A DNA stretch of 64,000 bases, taken from JBCCGL01 sp039029275 (lineage in GTDB: Bacteria; Pseudomonadota; Gammaproteobacteria; JBCCGL01). The position numbers and the translations under genes are program-made. Location of the stretch: the NCBI GenBank assembly GCA_039029275.1, contig JBCCGL010000002.1:248001-312000 (forward strand), written 5' to 3'. The notes beneath the pieces are model-generated. The model made no database searches, had not been told where the DNA came from, and was given only the letters and a program-made list of their open reading frames with translations. Below are positions 45,089 through 52,941 of the stretch, piece by piece (within the stretch, counting starts at the first letter, position 1; each line of letters opens with the position of its first letter).

Positions 45089-45137
45089 GGTCAGTATCGA
45101 TTGATCCTAATCAATAGGGTCAGTATCGATTGATCCT
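45080..45137. repeat. 29-bp tandem repeat, two copies
   Basis: Two identical 29-bp units (45080-45108 and 45109-45137) share the core ATAGGGTCAGTATC and have inverted ends ATCAAT...ATTGAT, so each can fold. The stop of the preceding small gene is in the first unit. A third, diverged copy lies at 45408-45436. Similarity between copies two and three runs on for about 30 bp (GTTAATC...ATTGG). Confidence 0.9.
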
Positions 45138-45252
45138 TGTTAATCATTGCAATTGGAATGCGTCGAACGTTTGCATCTGGTGGTCGCTTAACCATTCGGT
45201 ATATTAGTAGCAGAGTTTGCGCACGGTGCGCAATCATGGACGACAAAAAATA

Positions 45253-45432
45253 ATGAAAAAAACGACCGACAACGACCTTAAAAGATCCTTGGTGTTCTCT
45301 CGTTCGGTGCTCACGTTGTGTGTCGCTGCGGTAATGGTGCCTACCAGTCACGCCGCCGAAGAAGTGTACTACTTTCACAACGATCATCTGGATACGCCGC
45401 AGGTGAGAATCGATAGGGTCAGTATCAATTGA
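45253..45432 (+). pseudogene. Second signal-peptide/RHS-core start, truncated
   Basis: ATG 45253 opens a 59-residue frame with a signal peptide (MKKTTDNDLKRSLVFSRSVL..., cut near SHA-AE) followed by EVYYFHNDHLDTPQV. This matches the start of the RHS core in the gene at 43928. The DNA match covers about 43 bp there, and also resumes upstream of the start (GCGCA, ATGGA, ACAA, ATGAAAAAA in the same order). The core then breaks off into the 29-bp repeat, which codes RIDRVSIN and the stop. It is a remnant or silent duplicate of the signal/core module and probably makes no working toxin carrier. Confidence 0.75.
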
Positions 45433-45436
45433 TTTC
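45408..45436. repeat. Third, diverged copy of the 29-bp repeat
   Basis: It has the same core ATAGGGTCAGTATC with a few changes in the arms (for example AATCGAT for AATCAAT). It begins exactly where the second RHS-core copy loses similarity, so it marks a recombination or insertion point. The 215 bp after it, to the MOSC gene, show no gene. Confidence 0.85.
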
Positions 45437-45651
45437 TGTTAATCCCTGTCATTGGTGTTAATCGAGCGCTTTCGTATGTCGCTGAATAACGCTTCGACAA
45501 AAAAGCGCAAAACCTCGAGTAACTGAAACTGACTTGGTTGGTACGATCTGACGAAGCGCCGATTCGAATATATCGATATTGGCCGTAAAACTTTTGTAAG
45601 CAAGCCGCATGAATCACAGCTAAACGTTACCAGTGGAGCGTCGCTACAAAC

Positions 45652-46125
45652 CTAGGGGTTTTCATGGATTGTAATAGTGTCACCGACGTTGATTGTTCCT
45701 CCTTTAACGATTCGACAGTTCAAGCCTGATCGATTCAACAGCGGTACGTACACCTTTTTATCCAGTAGGGACTCTAAATACTTGCACGGAACGTTTAAAC
45801 GACCTCCCTCCAGGATAACGTCGCCAATCTGGAATTGACGCTGGACTAAATGATTGAGAGGCACACCTCGTGTAGTCAAGTTTCGTCTATGTTCATGTGC
45901 AAATAATTCGATATCGTGGTCACGTTTCAGTGCGATTAGTGTTTCTTCATCGATCAACGTCACTTCTCGGATATCTGGTTTTGAGGAATAGAACCCCTTG
46001 CCCGTGGCGTATCGGTCGCCCTCTATTCCAACACCTTCAATCAGCTTAGCTGACTCTATAGGCTGCATTGCACTTCCACCTTCGTGCGCAATATGAATGT
46101 TTAGAAGCTTGCCTTTGAAAATCAT
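45652..46125 (-). CDS. MOSC-domain protein
   Basis: The 157-residue protein consists of one MOSC domain: GVGIEGDRYATGKG, REVTLIDEETLIAL, RRNLTTRGVPLNHLVQRQFQIGDVILEGGRLNVPCKYLESLL, with the conserved cysteine in NVPCKYLE, and LNCRIVKGGTINVGDTI. MOSC domains bind molybdenum cofactor and transfer sulfur to it or reduce N-hydroxylated compounds. A standalone bacterial member; substrate unknown. Marks the return to ordinary chromosome after the RHS island. Confidence 0.88.
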   Translation of the reverse strand: MIFKGKLLNIHIAHEGGSAMQPIESAKLIEGVGIEGDRYATGKGFYSSKPDIREVTLIDEETLIALKRDHDIELFAHEHRRNLTTRGVPLNHLVQRQFQIGDVILEGGRLNVPCKYLESLLDKKVYVPLLNRSGLNCRIVKGGTINVGDTITIHENP

Positions 46126-46231
46126 ATCGTTACCTACCGCAGGTTAATTCCTGACTCAAATATCGGGACTCATATCGGGAAGCACGTCAATCGCTGTTAC
46201 TCGTGGTAAAGCGCCTTTTCCTCGTTTCACT

Positions 46232-47374
46232 CTAATCCAATAGCTTTTTCAGCTCGGCCAATGCGTGTTCGATATCGTCGGGGCTGTTGTAAAGATGTGG
46301 GGAAAAGCGGAAAAGGTCACGGCGCGGTGAGATGACAATGTTCGCCTGATTGAGATGCGCCACAACTTTTGGCGACAGAATATTGCGGAATTTCGCGCTG
46401 ACGATCGAAGTCCGCTCGGCTGTGTTTCGTGGCGAAACCACTTGTGCGCCCAATTCATCCAGACCACTTAAAAGCCGATCCGCTAACTTGAGATTGTGTG
46501 CCTGAATATTTGCGACATCTAATTCGGCCAGGTAGCTGACTGATTTCGCCAGTCCGACAGCGTTGCCGTAAGCCATCGTGCTGAATTCGAAACGATGCGC
46601 GGAATCAGGAAAGTCCTGGTATTCCACGTCGAGCTTCCAGATGTCTTTATTGCTTCGAAAACCGATCAGGCCGGGGTCCAGTGTTTTTTGTAGATGCGGG
46701 GCGACATACATAACCGAGGCGCCGAAGGGACCGCATAACCATTTATAGCCCGCCGCTATAATTGCATCAGCACCTGAAGCGGGCGCATCGATAGGAACAG
46801 CCCCTGCCGATTGAGTGGCATCCACAATGAGCAGTGCACCGTGTTGCTTACACTGTTCAGAAAACTGGCGTAGATCGTATTGCTGGCCGCTTCCAAATTC
46901 GACATGCGACAGGCACACAACGGACGTTTGGCCATTTATCGACCCTAGAAGCCGTTCGGGATCGCAGTACCCGTTTTCTCCGGGAATGAACTTGATTTCT
47001 GCACCCGTGTGTCGAGCGACTCGAGCAAAGGGGTAAATCGTTGTTGGGAAAACGACCCCGGCCGTTAAGACATGGCTCCCTGCAGGCGGCATAATCGCCC
47101 AAGCCAGTGACGCCAGCTGCTCGGTTGCGCTTGAGGCGACCGCGATATCGTCAGCAGTCGCGTTCAGGAGTCGCGCATAGTCAACATGAAGCTCATCGAA
47201 TATCGTTTGCTCGGCGTGTTCATTGAAATTGACGGTGCCGTTTTCCGCTAAATCGGTATTCCAACTGTCGATCGCGGTTTGACACCCGCGATACATCAGT
47301 GCCACAGATGCCGAGTTGAGATAGGTTGATTTATTGGCGGCAGGAAAATCAGATGGCGGAGCTAATGCGTTCAT
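46232..47374 (-). CDS. Class V PLP aminotransferase / cysteine-desulfurase-like enzyme
   Basis: The 380-residue fold type I PLP enzyme has TYLNSASVALM, SSATEQLASLAWAI, the DATQSAGAVPIDAPASGADAIIAAGYKWLCGPFG block with PLP lysine in GYKWLCG, and a C-terminal small domain with SPRRDLFRFSPHLYNSPDDI. It resembles kynureninase- and isopenicillin-N-epimerase-like class V enzymes rather than IscS/SufS: no active-site cysteine loop is apparent. The substrate is unknown. A 9-bp inverted repeat lies about 105 bp upstream. Confidence 0.8.
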   Translation of the reverse strand: MNALAPPSDFPAANKSTYLNSASVALMYRGCQTAIDSWNTDLAENGTVNFNEHAEQTIFDELHVDYARLLNATADDIAVASSATEQLASLAWAIMPPAGSHVLTAGVVFPTTIYPFARVARHTGAEIKFIPGENGYCDPERLLGSINGQTSVVCLSHVEFGSGQQYDLRQFSEQCKQHGALLIVDATQSAGAVPIDAPASGADAIIAAGYKWLCGPFGASVMYVAPHLQKTLDPGLIGFRSNKDIWKLDVEYQDFPDSAHRFEFSTMAYGNAVGLAKSVSYLAELDVANIQAHNLKLADRLLSGLDELGAQVVSPRNTAERTSIVSAKFRNILSPKVVAHLNQANIVISPRRDLFRFSPHLYNSPDDIEHALAELKKLLD

Positions 47375-47478
47375 GGCCGGAGGTTACCATCTGATACGCG
47401 TTAACATCAAAACCCGACGGCGACCTAAATCGATACAGCGTCGTCTGCGCTATTTTTTTGTACGTTTCAGATTTGCTA

Positions 47479-47508
47479 ATTTTCGTTTGGTATATCACGA
47501 ACGAAAAT
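47479..47508. promoter_or_regulatory. Inverted repeat upstream of the class V aminotransferase
   Basis: Perfect 9-bp arms ATTTTCGTT (47479-47487) and AACGAAAAT (47500-47508) flank a 12-bp spacer. The centre is about 120 bp from the aminotransferase start and about 80 bp past the end of the LysR gene. It could be a regulator site; which protein binds is unknown. Confidence 0.5.
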
Positions 47509-47628
47509 AGATTTACGAACGCTACCATTTACCGATTCTAAACAGGAAGGTTTTTGCGGCACGTGTTTCGCCCGTTAATTCAAATACCTTTGTAAATTTC
47601 TAAAAACGCGCTGTTTGGGCAACAGGTT

Positions 47629-48555
47629 TTATTTTATTAATTTTTCGTTTTGTAGTTGTTCTAAAACATCGTTACATTTCTCTCGCAAAAAATCGCGTAG
47701 CTTTCGGATAGCGGGTGTAATCGATTGTCGACTGGGCACAATCAGCCAAAGTTCGACAGGTGCATGTTGATAATCGCTCATTACCGAAACGAGCTTGCCA
47801 GACAGTAAATCTGAAAAAACTTCGATGCACGATTTAATCGCAAGCCCTTTGCCCGCAAGACACCATCTTCGGACCTGATCGCCGTCGTTGCTTACGCGAT
47901 TACCGGATACTTTAACTTTGTGCTCATCTCCACCTTGATGAAAATTCCAGTGATCGTGAGTCAAATCGTAAAGCTGGTAAAACAATCCATTGTGGCTGCT
48001 CAAATCAGCGGGGCATTCCGGTGCTCCATTTGTGGAAATGTATTCACGAGATGCACAGAGTAAAGCGGGTGATTCGCAGAGCTTGAAACCGTACAGACTT
48101 GCCTCTCCTGGCGCACTGTAGCGCACTGCGATATCCACAGGATCTCGATAAAAATCAATATTGCTATCGCTGAGGTGCACTCTCAGGCTAATACCGGGAT
48201 GATCCTCCATAAACTTATCCAGCCAGGGAATTATCAGATTTCGCCCAAGGTCCGACGAAACCGAAATTCGCAGCTCACCATCAAGCTCGTCGTTATCTTC
48301 GTGAATGTTCAATCGAGCCTGCTCGAGTAAACGCACCGCCTCCTGACATTTCGGTAGATAACGCTCTCCCGCGCCCGAGAGTCTTAGGCGACGTGTAGTT
48401 CGAATAAACAACTCTGCACCGATGCTCTTTTCGACTCGCTTCAAGGCCGCGCTCGCTGTGGCCGTGCGAATATCCAGGCTCGTTGCTGCTTTGGTGATGC
48501 TCTGAAACTCGGCAACCTTGATGATGATGTGGAGATCGTCCAAAAGCATTGTCAA
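47629..48555 (-). CDS. LysR-family transcriptional regulator
   Basis: The 308-residue protein has the LysR winged HTH at 1-62 (LDDLHIIIKVAEFQSITKAATSLDIRTATASAALKRVEKSIG-type, then LFIRTTRRLRLSGAGE) and the periplasmic-binding-like effector domain (about 90-295; LRISVSSDLGRNLIIPWLDKF). It belongs to the single-domain repressor/activator branch near CrgA/DmlR. It is divergent from the DUF1330 gene, 95 bp away, whose promoter it likely controls. Effector unknown. Confidence 0.92.
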   Translation of the reverse strand: MTMLLDDLHIIIKVAEFQSITKAATSLDIRTATASAALKRVEKSIGAELFIRTTRRLRLSGAGERYLPKCQEAVRLLEQARLNIHEDNDELDGELRISVSSDLGRNLIIPWLDKFMEDHPGISLRVHLSDSNIDFYRDPVDIAVRYSAPGEASLYGFKLCESPALLCASREYISTNGAPECPADLSSHNGLFYQLYDLTHDHWNFHQGGDEHKVKVSGNRVSNDGDQVRRWCLAGKGLAIKSCIEVFSDLLSGKLVSVMSDYQHAPVELWLIVPSRQSITPAIRKLRDFLREKCNDVLEQLQNEKLIK

Positions 48556-48591
48556 AAATAAATTGAAAGTAATTCAGATATTATGCTGTTT

Positions 48592-48631
48592 TTAACGGAG
48601 TAATTGCTAATTAATATGCCGGCTCCGTTAA
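48592..48631. promoter_or_regulatory. Inverted repeat between LysR and DUF1330 genes
   Basis: Perfect 9-bp arms TTAACGGAG (48592-48600) and CTCCGTTAA (48623-48631) lie in the divergent region with centres 31 bp apart (about three helical turns). The right arm ends 19 bp before the DUF1330 start. It is a good candidate LysR operator or a looping pair. Confidence 0.6.
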
Positions 48632-48650
48632 ATAATTCAGGAACAGATTC

Positions 48651-48953
48651 ATGTCTTACTACTCCGTTCTCGCAGTGACGCCCACCAGCGAAGATTGGAT
48701 TCCAGACTACTTGCCAGCAGCCAACGCGCTTGTCGCTAAACACGGAGGCAAATACCTTGCACGCACAGCAAGTCACGAACGTCTTGAGGGAGAGGGTGGT
48801 AGCGCCGCGCTGCGTATCGTGCTCGAGTGGCCTTCTAAAGAGGCGGCGGTAGCCTTTATGAATGACCCGGGCTATGCCCAGCATCTTGCGGCTCGAACCG
48901 CGGGATCAGAGAGCCATCATTTTTTAATCGAAGGTAAAGACGATCTTGCTTAA
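48651..48953 (+). CDS. DUF1330-family small protein
   Basis: The 100-residue protein is a ferredoxin-like alpha+beta barrel of the DUF1330 type: SYYSVLAVTPTSEDWIPDYLPAANALVAKHGGKYLAR, ALRIVLEWPSKEAAVAFMNDPGYAQHLAARTAGSESHHFLIEG. The conserved late xxxxxFMNDPxY and the final hydrophobic strand fit the family. Function unknown; related folds bind small ligands. It is divergent from and probably controlled by the LysR gene. Confidence 0.85.
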   Translation: MSYYSVLAVTPTSEDWIPDYLPAANALVAKHGGKYLARTASHERLEGEGGSAALRIVLEWPSKEAAVAFMNDPGYAQHLAARTAGSESHHFLIEGKDDLA

Positions 48954-49012
48954 TTACAGACGCTTGGCTTCATGAACGATCGAAGGAGTCCTGGACTGCG
49001 AACTTCGCAAGC

Positions 49013-49747
49013 CTAAGATTTTCTGGCCTTAGACCTGTAAGCAAGAATTCGCTCTTTTAAACCGGGTTGACCCGCTGTTTGGACGATTGACGCAATATCG
49101 GCTGTGTTTGTGTCAGTGCGCGTAATTGCAAGCAGCGAGTTTAGTGACTGCAAGGGAAGTGATTTCGTTCTGGCGAGGGTGTCTGCGACAATTTTCTCCC
49201 ACTCTTCAGTTGCTGCGATTGTGGTAACAAGGCCAATATCCTGAGCCTCGTGTGCAAGCACTGTGCGCGTATCCACAAGGATATCCCGTGCGTGGTCGTT
49301 TCCGACAATTGCTGCGAGTCTCCGGGTGCCGAGTGCAAGCTGAAAGTGCCAGCCAGGCATGCGAATTTTGGCATCTTGCGTGACTACTCGTTTCCAGCAC
49401 GCGGCCATTAGATCCGCGCCGGCTCCGACAATGTTTCGATGGGCCAATGCGAGCGTCGCGAAGGGGGCATGGTGGATGGTTTGAAGTAGCGTTTCGATAC
49501 GCAGGAATCGCCGCAGGAGATCGCCGTCGCTTTCGGATTCGATGTGACTCAGATCAAACCCCCCGCAAAAGTTATTTCCCGCTCCCTTAATGACGCACAG
49601 ACGGATGTCGCCCGCGTTCGACAAGGTTTCGAGCATCGTCTCGACCATCGACTCGTTCAATGCGTTAGCCTGATCGGGTCTGTTCAACGTCAGCGTTAGC
49701 AAATCATGGTCGCGCTCGACTAGCAGATCTGACTGACGTTCACTCAT
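49013..49747 (-). CDS. Enoyl-CoA hydratase/isomerase family protein
   Basis: The 244-residue crotonase-fold protein has LTLNRPDQANALNESMVE, IKGAGNNFCGGFDLSHIE (first oxyanion-hole strand) and ALAHRNIVGAGADLMAACWKRVV, with the second oxyanion residue. The usual catalytic glutamates of hydratases are not clear, so isomerase, hydrolase or decarboxylase activity is possible. ATGA overlap with the CaiB-type gene shows one operon: metC-like, VOC, caiB, this gene. Confidence 0.85.
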   Translation of the reverse strand: MSERQSDLLVERDHDLLTLTLNRPDQANALNESMVETMLETLSNAGDIRLCVIKGAGNNFCGGFDLSHIESESDGDLLRRFLRIETLLQTIHHAPFATLALAHRNIVGAGADLMAACWKRVVTQDAKIRMPGWHFQLALGTRRLAAIVGNDHARDILVDTRTVLAHEAQDIGLVTTIAATEEWEKIVADTLARTKSLPLQSLNSLLAITRTDTNTADIASIVQTAGQPGLKERILAYRSKARKS

Positions 49748-50898
49748 TGCGGGACTTCGTCGCCGCGACCCAATTCTTGCAAAATTTCTTCCGTGTGCTC
49801 GCCAAGACCGGGCGGTGGGCGACTAACGCTGATCGCCGTGTCATTGATTCTAATGGCCGAGCCAAACGTTTTGGTTTGAACACCGTTGGGCAGCGTGAGG
49901 TCCTGCACCCACCCCATGTGCTCGACTTGCGGGTCAGCAAGCGCTTGCGAATAGGTATTGATCGGGCTGCACGGCACACCGACATCGTTAAATGCTGTCA
50001 ACCAGTGATCGACAGGCTGCGCTGCAAAAATATCCTCAAGCAGTTCGCGCAGCTCTGTCTGGTTGGCCGCGCGCAAGGTGGGATTTAAAAATCGTTCGTC
50101 GTCTTTTAAATCCGCGCGCTCGACGATATCGCAGACCAGATGCCACAGGTTGTTGTTGCCTGCAGCCATGCCAAAGTATCCGTCTTTACACTTAAAAGCC
50201 TGATACGGTGCGTTGCGCGGATGCGCAGAACCGAGTTTGCGCGGATCCCTGCCAGTTCCGAAAAATTCACTGGTTTGCAGAGCACCGATTGCCAGAGTCG
50301 ATCCAAGCATGGAAATGTCGACGTTTTGGCCTTGTCCGGTTCGCTCGCGTTCGAGCAGCGCGCTGCTTATCGAAAATGCCCCGTACAGCGCCGACACAAA
50401 GTCGCACAGGGGAACGCCGCATTTTACTGGGGCGCCGCCGGGCTCCCCGGTCACGCTCATTACCGCGGCCATCGCTTGCATGGTCAGGTCGAATCCGCCT
50501 TGTTTGGCGCGCGGCCCAGTTTGCCCGAATGCTGATATCGAGCAGTAAATCAGCGCGGGGTTTTGCACGGACATGGCTGCGTAGTCCAGCCCCAGTCGTT
50601 GCATGACACCGGGGCGAAAATTCTCTATCACCACGTCACTGCGCAGTATCAAATCGCGCGCGGTCGCTACGCCATCCTCTGACTTCAGGTCCAGGACGAT
50701 TGATCGCTTGTTGCGATTAACCGAGGCAAAGTTTTCGCTGAAACCGTCGTTGACCGGCGGCCAGGTGCGCATCGCGTCACCCGCCGCACGTTCGACTTTA
50801 ATGACGTCAGCGCCCATGTCGGACAATAGCATTGCGCAAAACGGTCCCGCGGCGATTTCGCAGAATTCGACAACCTTTACCCCATTTAACGATGCCAT
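49744..50898 (-). CDS. CaiB/BaiF (family III) CoA-transferase
   Basis: The 384-residue protein has GVKVVEFCEIAAGPFCAMLLSDMGADVIKVE, NRNKRSIVLDLKSEDG, VVIENFRPGVMQRLGLDYAAM (with the ENFRPG catalytic aspartate/loop region), GFDLTMQAMAAVMSVTGEPGGAPVKCGVPLCDFVSALYG and the late PCSPINTYSQALADPQV. It moves CoA from an acyl-CoA to a carboxylate. With the enoyl-CoA hydratase it suggests activation of an organic acid made by the cluster, perhaps the product of the lyase. Confidence 0.92.
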   Translation of the reverse strand: MASLNGVKVVEFCEIAAGPFCAMLLSDMGADVIKVERAAGDAMRTWPPVNDGFSENFASVNRNKRSIVLDLKSEDGVATARDLILRSDVVIENFRPGVMQRLGLDYAAMSVQNPALIYCSISAFGQTGPRAKQGGFDLTMQAMAAVMSVTGEPGGAPVKCGVPLCDFVSALYGAFSISSALLERERTGQGQNVDISMLGSTLAIGALQTSEFFGTGRDPRKLGSAHPRNAPYQAFKCKDGYFGMAAGNNNLWHLVCDIVERADLKDDERFLNPTLRAANQTELRELLEDIFAAQPVDHWLTAFNDVGVPCSPINTYSQALADPQVEHMGWVQDLTLPNGVQTKTFGSAIRINDTAISVSRPPPGLGEHTEEILQELGRGDEVPQ

Positions 50899-50922
50899 GA
50901 TCTATATCCGGATGCGTTTGAC

Positions 50923-51564
50923 TTAAACCAGGGTGACGCTATCGCCACCCGGTTTCTGCATGTGAAAGCGTAAACTGATTGCTTGTTCTTCGACGACGTT
51001 AACCAGGTGATCAACGCCAAGCGAACGATAAATACCCGTGAGCCAACGGACATCGGGATGGGCTGCCTCGATTCCGGTGAGTTTGATGCCGATGTCCTGC
51101 ATGCCACTGCTCGGGTGAGGACCCGGTGACCACTCGATAAACGCCGGCACCAAACCCCCACACGGCAACGATCCGTTTTCGGGCACAGTCAGTCGCCAGG
51201 AGCGGTCGCCGCGCGTAAACGTGACGACCTCGCCAAGGGCGATTGGACTCGTGTCGATGACGGCATCGAGGTCGTCGGTTCCAACCACCCAGCACAGCGG
51301 TCTCGGCCTTTCGGCCAGCCGCTCTTGCGTGGAGTGTTCATCGAGGGTGAACCAGCGGGCGCGACCCGGATCCGGCGCGTCGGGATCGATGGCAATGATT
51401 TCAAGGAACGACGAATTGCCGGCCTGCGCGACACAGTTGTGTGTGCTCATGGCATCGTGTTTTCCGCCCCGTGGGACTTCAACGCCCAGTAGAGTTGCAA
51501 GGGCATCGATACCTTGCTCAAGCGTAAATGCGCCAACTGCGAAGTGGTCTATGACATTGTTCAA
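50923..51564 (-). CDS. VOC/glyoxalase-like domain protein
   Basis: The 213-residue protein is of the Glyoxalase_3-like type: NVIDHFAVGAFTLEQGIDALATLLGVEVPRGGKHDAMSTHNCVAQAGNSSFLEIIAIDPDAPDPGRARWFTLD-like layout, where the H8 and E55 region could bind metal, then a second half with LVPAFIEWSPGPHPSSGM. Such proteins are isomerases, dioxygenases or lyases on small acids. No partner reaction can be assigned. In operon between metC-like and caiB genes (21 and 25 bp gaps). Confidence 0.8.
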   Translation of the reverse strand: MNNVIDHFAVGAFTLEQGIDALATLLGVEVPRGGKHDAMSTHNCVAQAGNSSFLEIIAIDPDAPDPGRARWFTLDEHSTQERLAERPRPLCWVVGTDDLDAVIDTSPIALGEVVTFTRGDRSWRLTVPENGSLPCGGLVPAFIEWSPGPHPSSGMQDIGIKLTGIEAAHPDVRWLTGIYRSLGVDHLVNVVEEQAISLRFHMQKPGGDSVTLV

Positions 51565-51584
51565 GTTGTGTCTCCGGTTTCGAC

Positions 51585-52766
51585 TTAATCGTCGAGATGT
51601 CGCATGGCCTGGCTGAGATCTTTTTTGAGCGTGCCTGGATTCTCGTTACCAATGCTCAACCGAACCAGAGAGCCTGGCTCCTCCCATCCGGTTGCCGTGC
51701 GTAGCGGGCGCGGATCAAAGGGTAGAACAAGACTTTCAAATCCACCCCAACTGGCGCCAAACTTGAAGCAGTGTAACGCGTCGACGAAGCGATCAACCTT
51801 ATCGGGCTGCGCAGAATTTAGAATGACGCTAAAAAGACCACTGGCACCGCTGAAGTCTCGTTTCCAGCACTCGTGGCCTGGGCAGGTCTCAAACGCCGGG
51901 TGCAATACTTTTAAAACCTGCGGCTGTTCGCTCATCCAGTTCGCTATTTCCATGCCGTTGCGGTAAGCCTGGTCCATGCGCATTTCAAGCGTGCGGAGTC
52001 CTCTTAGTGTTAGAAAAACGTCCTGTGACCCGGGCCGTTCACCAAATGCAATGCAAGTCTTGCGAACGGTTTGCCAGGTCGCTTCGTTGCACACGATAAA
52101 GCCGATCATCGTATCTGCGTGACCGCCAATATATTTGGATCCGGAGTGCACCACGATGTCGACTCCCAGTTGAAGCGGTCGGCAAAATACCGGGGTTGCC
52201 CAGGTGCCGTCGATAATCGATATAACACCCGCACTGCGTGCTGCGGCCGCGATCGCCGGGATGTCGGCGACCTCAAACGTTTGCGATCCGGGCGATTCGA
52301 AAAGGACAGCAGCCGTGTTATCACGACACAAGCCCGTGAAGTCGGTGACAGACATCGGATCAAAGTATTCGACGTCAATGCCAAGTCGGGTAAGCACGGT
52401 GCTACAAAAAGCGCGCGAAGGGTCGTACACGTTGTCGGCGACGAGAACGTGACTGCCGGCGTTTGCGACGCTCATCAGCGCAAACGTAACCGCTGACAAT
52501 CCAGAGGATACGCTGACGCAACCGAACCCCCCCTCGAGTTCAGCCAGCATCGCTTCAAGTTCGAAGCTGGCGGGATTGCCGTATCGACCGTAGTAGATTT
52601 TTGCCGGTTCGTAGCGAGCCGCTTTGGCAGCACGGAACTCGGATATTGAGTCAAAAAGCATCGTCGAGCCCTGGTAAATCGGGAGATTTACCAGTCGACC
52701 GCTGGCGGTGTGTTCGCGGCCCAGGTGTGTCAGCGCATCGCTTAGGGGTTTATCGTCTTCCACCAT
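51585..52766 (-). CDS. Cys/Met-metabolism PLP enzyme, cystathionine beta-lyase-like
   Basis: The 393-residue fold type I PLP enzyme has NLPIYQGSTMLFDS, the tyrosine/arginine pair in IYYGRYGNPAS, VSSGLSAVTFALM, the DGTWATPVFCRPLQLGVDIVVHSGSKYIGGHADTMIGFIV block with PLP lysine in HSGSKYIGGH, and a C-terminal GASWGGFESLVLPFD typical of MetC. It would cleave C-S bonds by beta-elimination to give pyruvate, ammonia and a thiol. Substrates may be cystathionine or another S-substituted cysteine. First gene of an operon divergent from iclR, sharing an operator. Confidence 0.9.
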   Translation of the reverse strand: MVEDDKPLSDALTHLGREHTASGRLVNLPIYQGSTMLFDSISEFRAAKAARYEPAKIYYGRYGNPASFELEAMLAELEGGFGCVSVSSGLSAVTFALMSVANAGSHVLVADNVYDPSRAFCSTVLTRLGIDVEYFDPMSVTDFTGLCRDNTAAVLFESPGSQTFEVADIPAIAAAARSAGVISIIDGTWATPVFCRPLQLGVDIVVHSGSKYIGGHADTMIGFIVCNEATWQTVRKTCIAFGERPGSQDVFLTLRGLRTLEMRMDQAYRNGMEIANWMSEQPQVLKVLHPAFETCPGHECWKRDFSGASGLFSVILNSAQPDKVDRFVDALHCFKFGASWGGFESLVLPFDPRPLRTATGWEEPGSLVRLSIGNENPGTLKKDLSQAMRHLDD

Positions 52767-52814
52767 TCACCTGAACCGTTGCAAGACCTCAGAGCATCGC
52801 AAAATAGAACAAAA

Positions 52815-52861
52815 GTGTCAATATATAATACAATCGTTCATTATATCGGCACAAATAACGG
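52815..52861. promoter_or_regulatory. Imperfect palindrome, candidate IclR operator
   Basis: The 38-bp block 52815-52852 runs from GTGTCAATATATAAT to ATTATATCGGCAC, an imperfect inverted repeat, followed by AAATAACGG. It lies between the divergent metC-like and iclR starts (49 and 81 bp away). A block of identical length and 26/38 matching positions occurs at 63642-63679, and the tail matches a half site at 61990-62004. This points to autoregulation and shared control. Confidence 0.65.
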
Positions 52862-52941
52862 TTCATTGCTGCATATGCGGGATGCGACTAAGATGGCCAA
52901 GTTTTTTCTGTCAGGTTTTCCACCCAGGGGATGATACGAGA

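Noticed and set aside
45080..45137. CRISPR array
   Set aside because: There are only two adjacent units with no spacers, so it is a tandem repeat.
52708..52941. Longer IclR protein starting far upstream
   Set aside because: It would run through the operator and the metC-like gene start and has no conserved sequence before about 52942.
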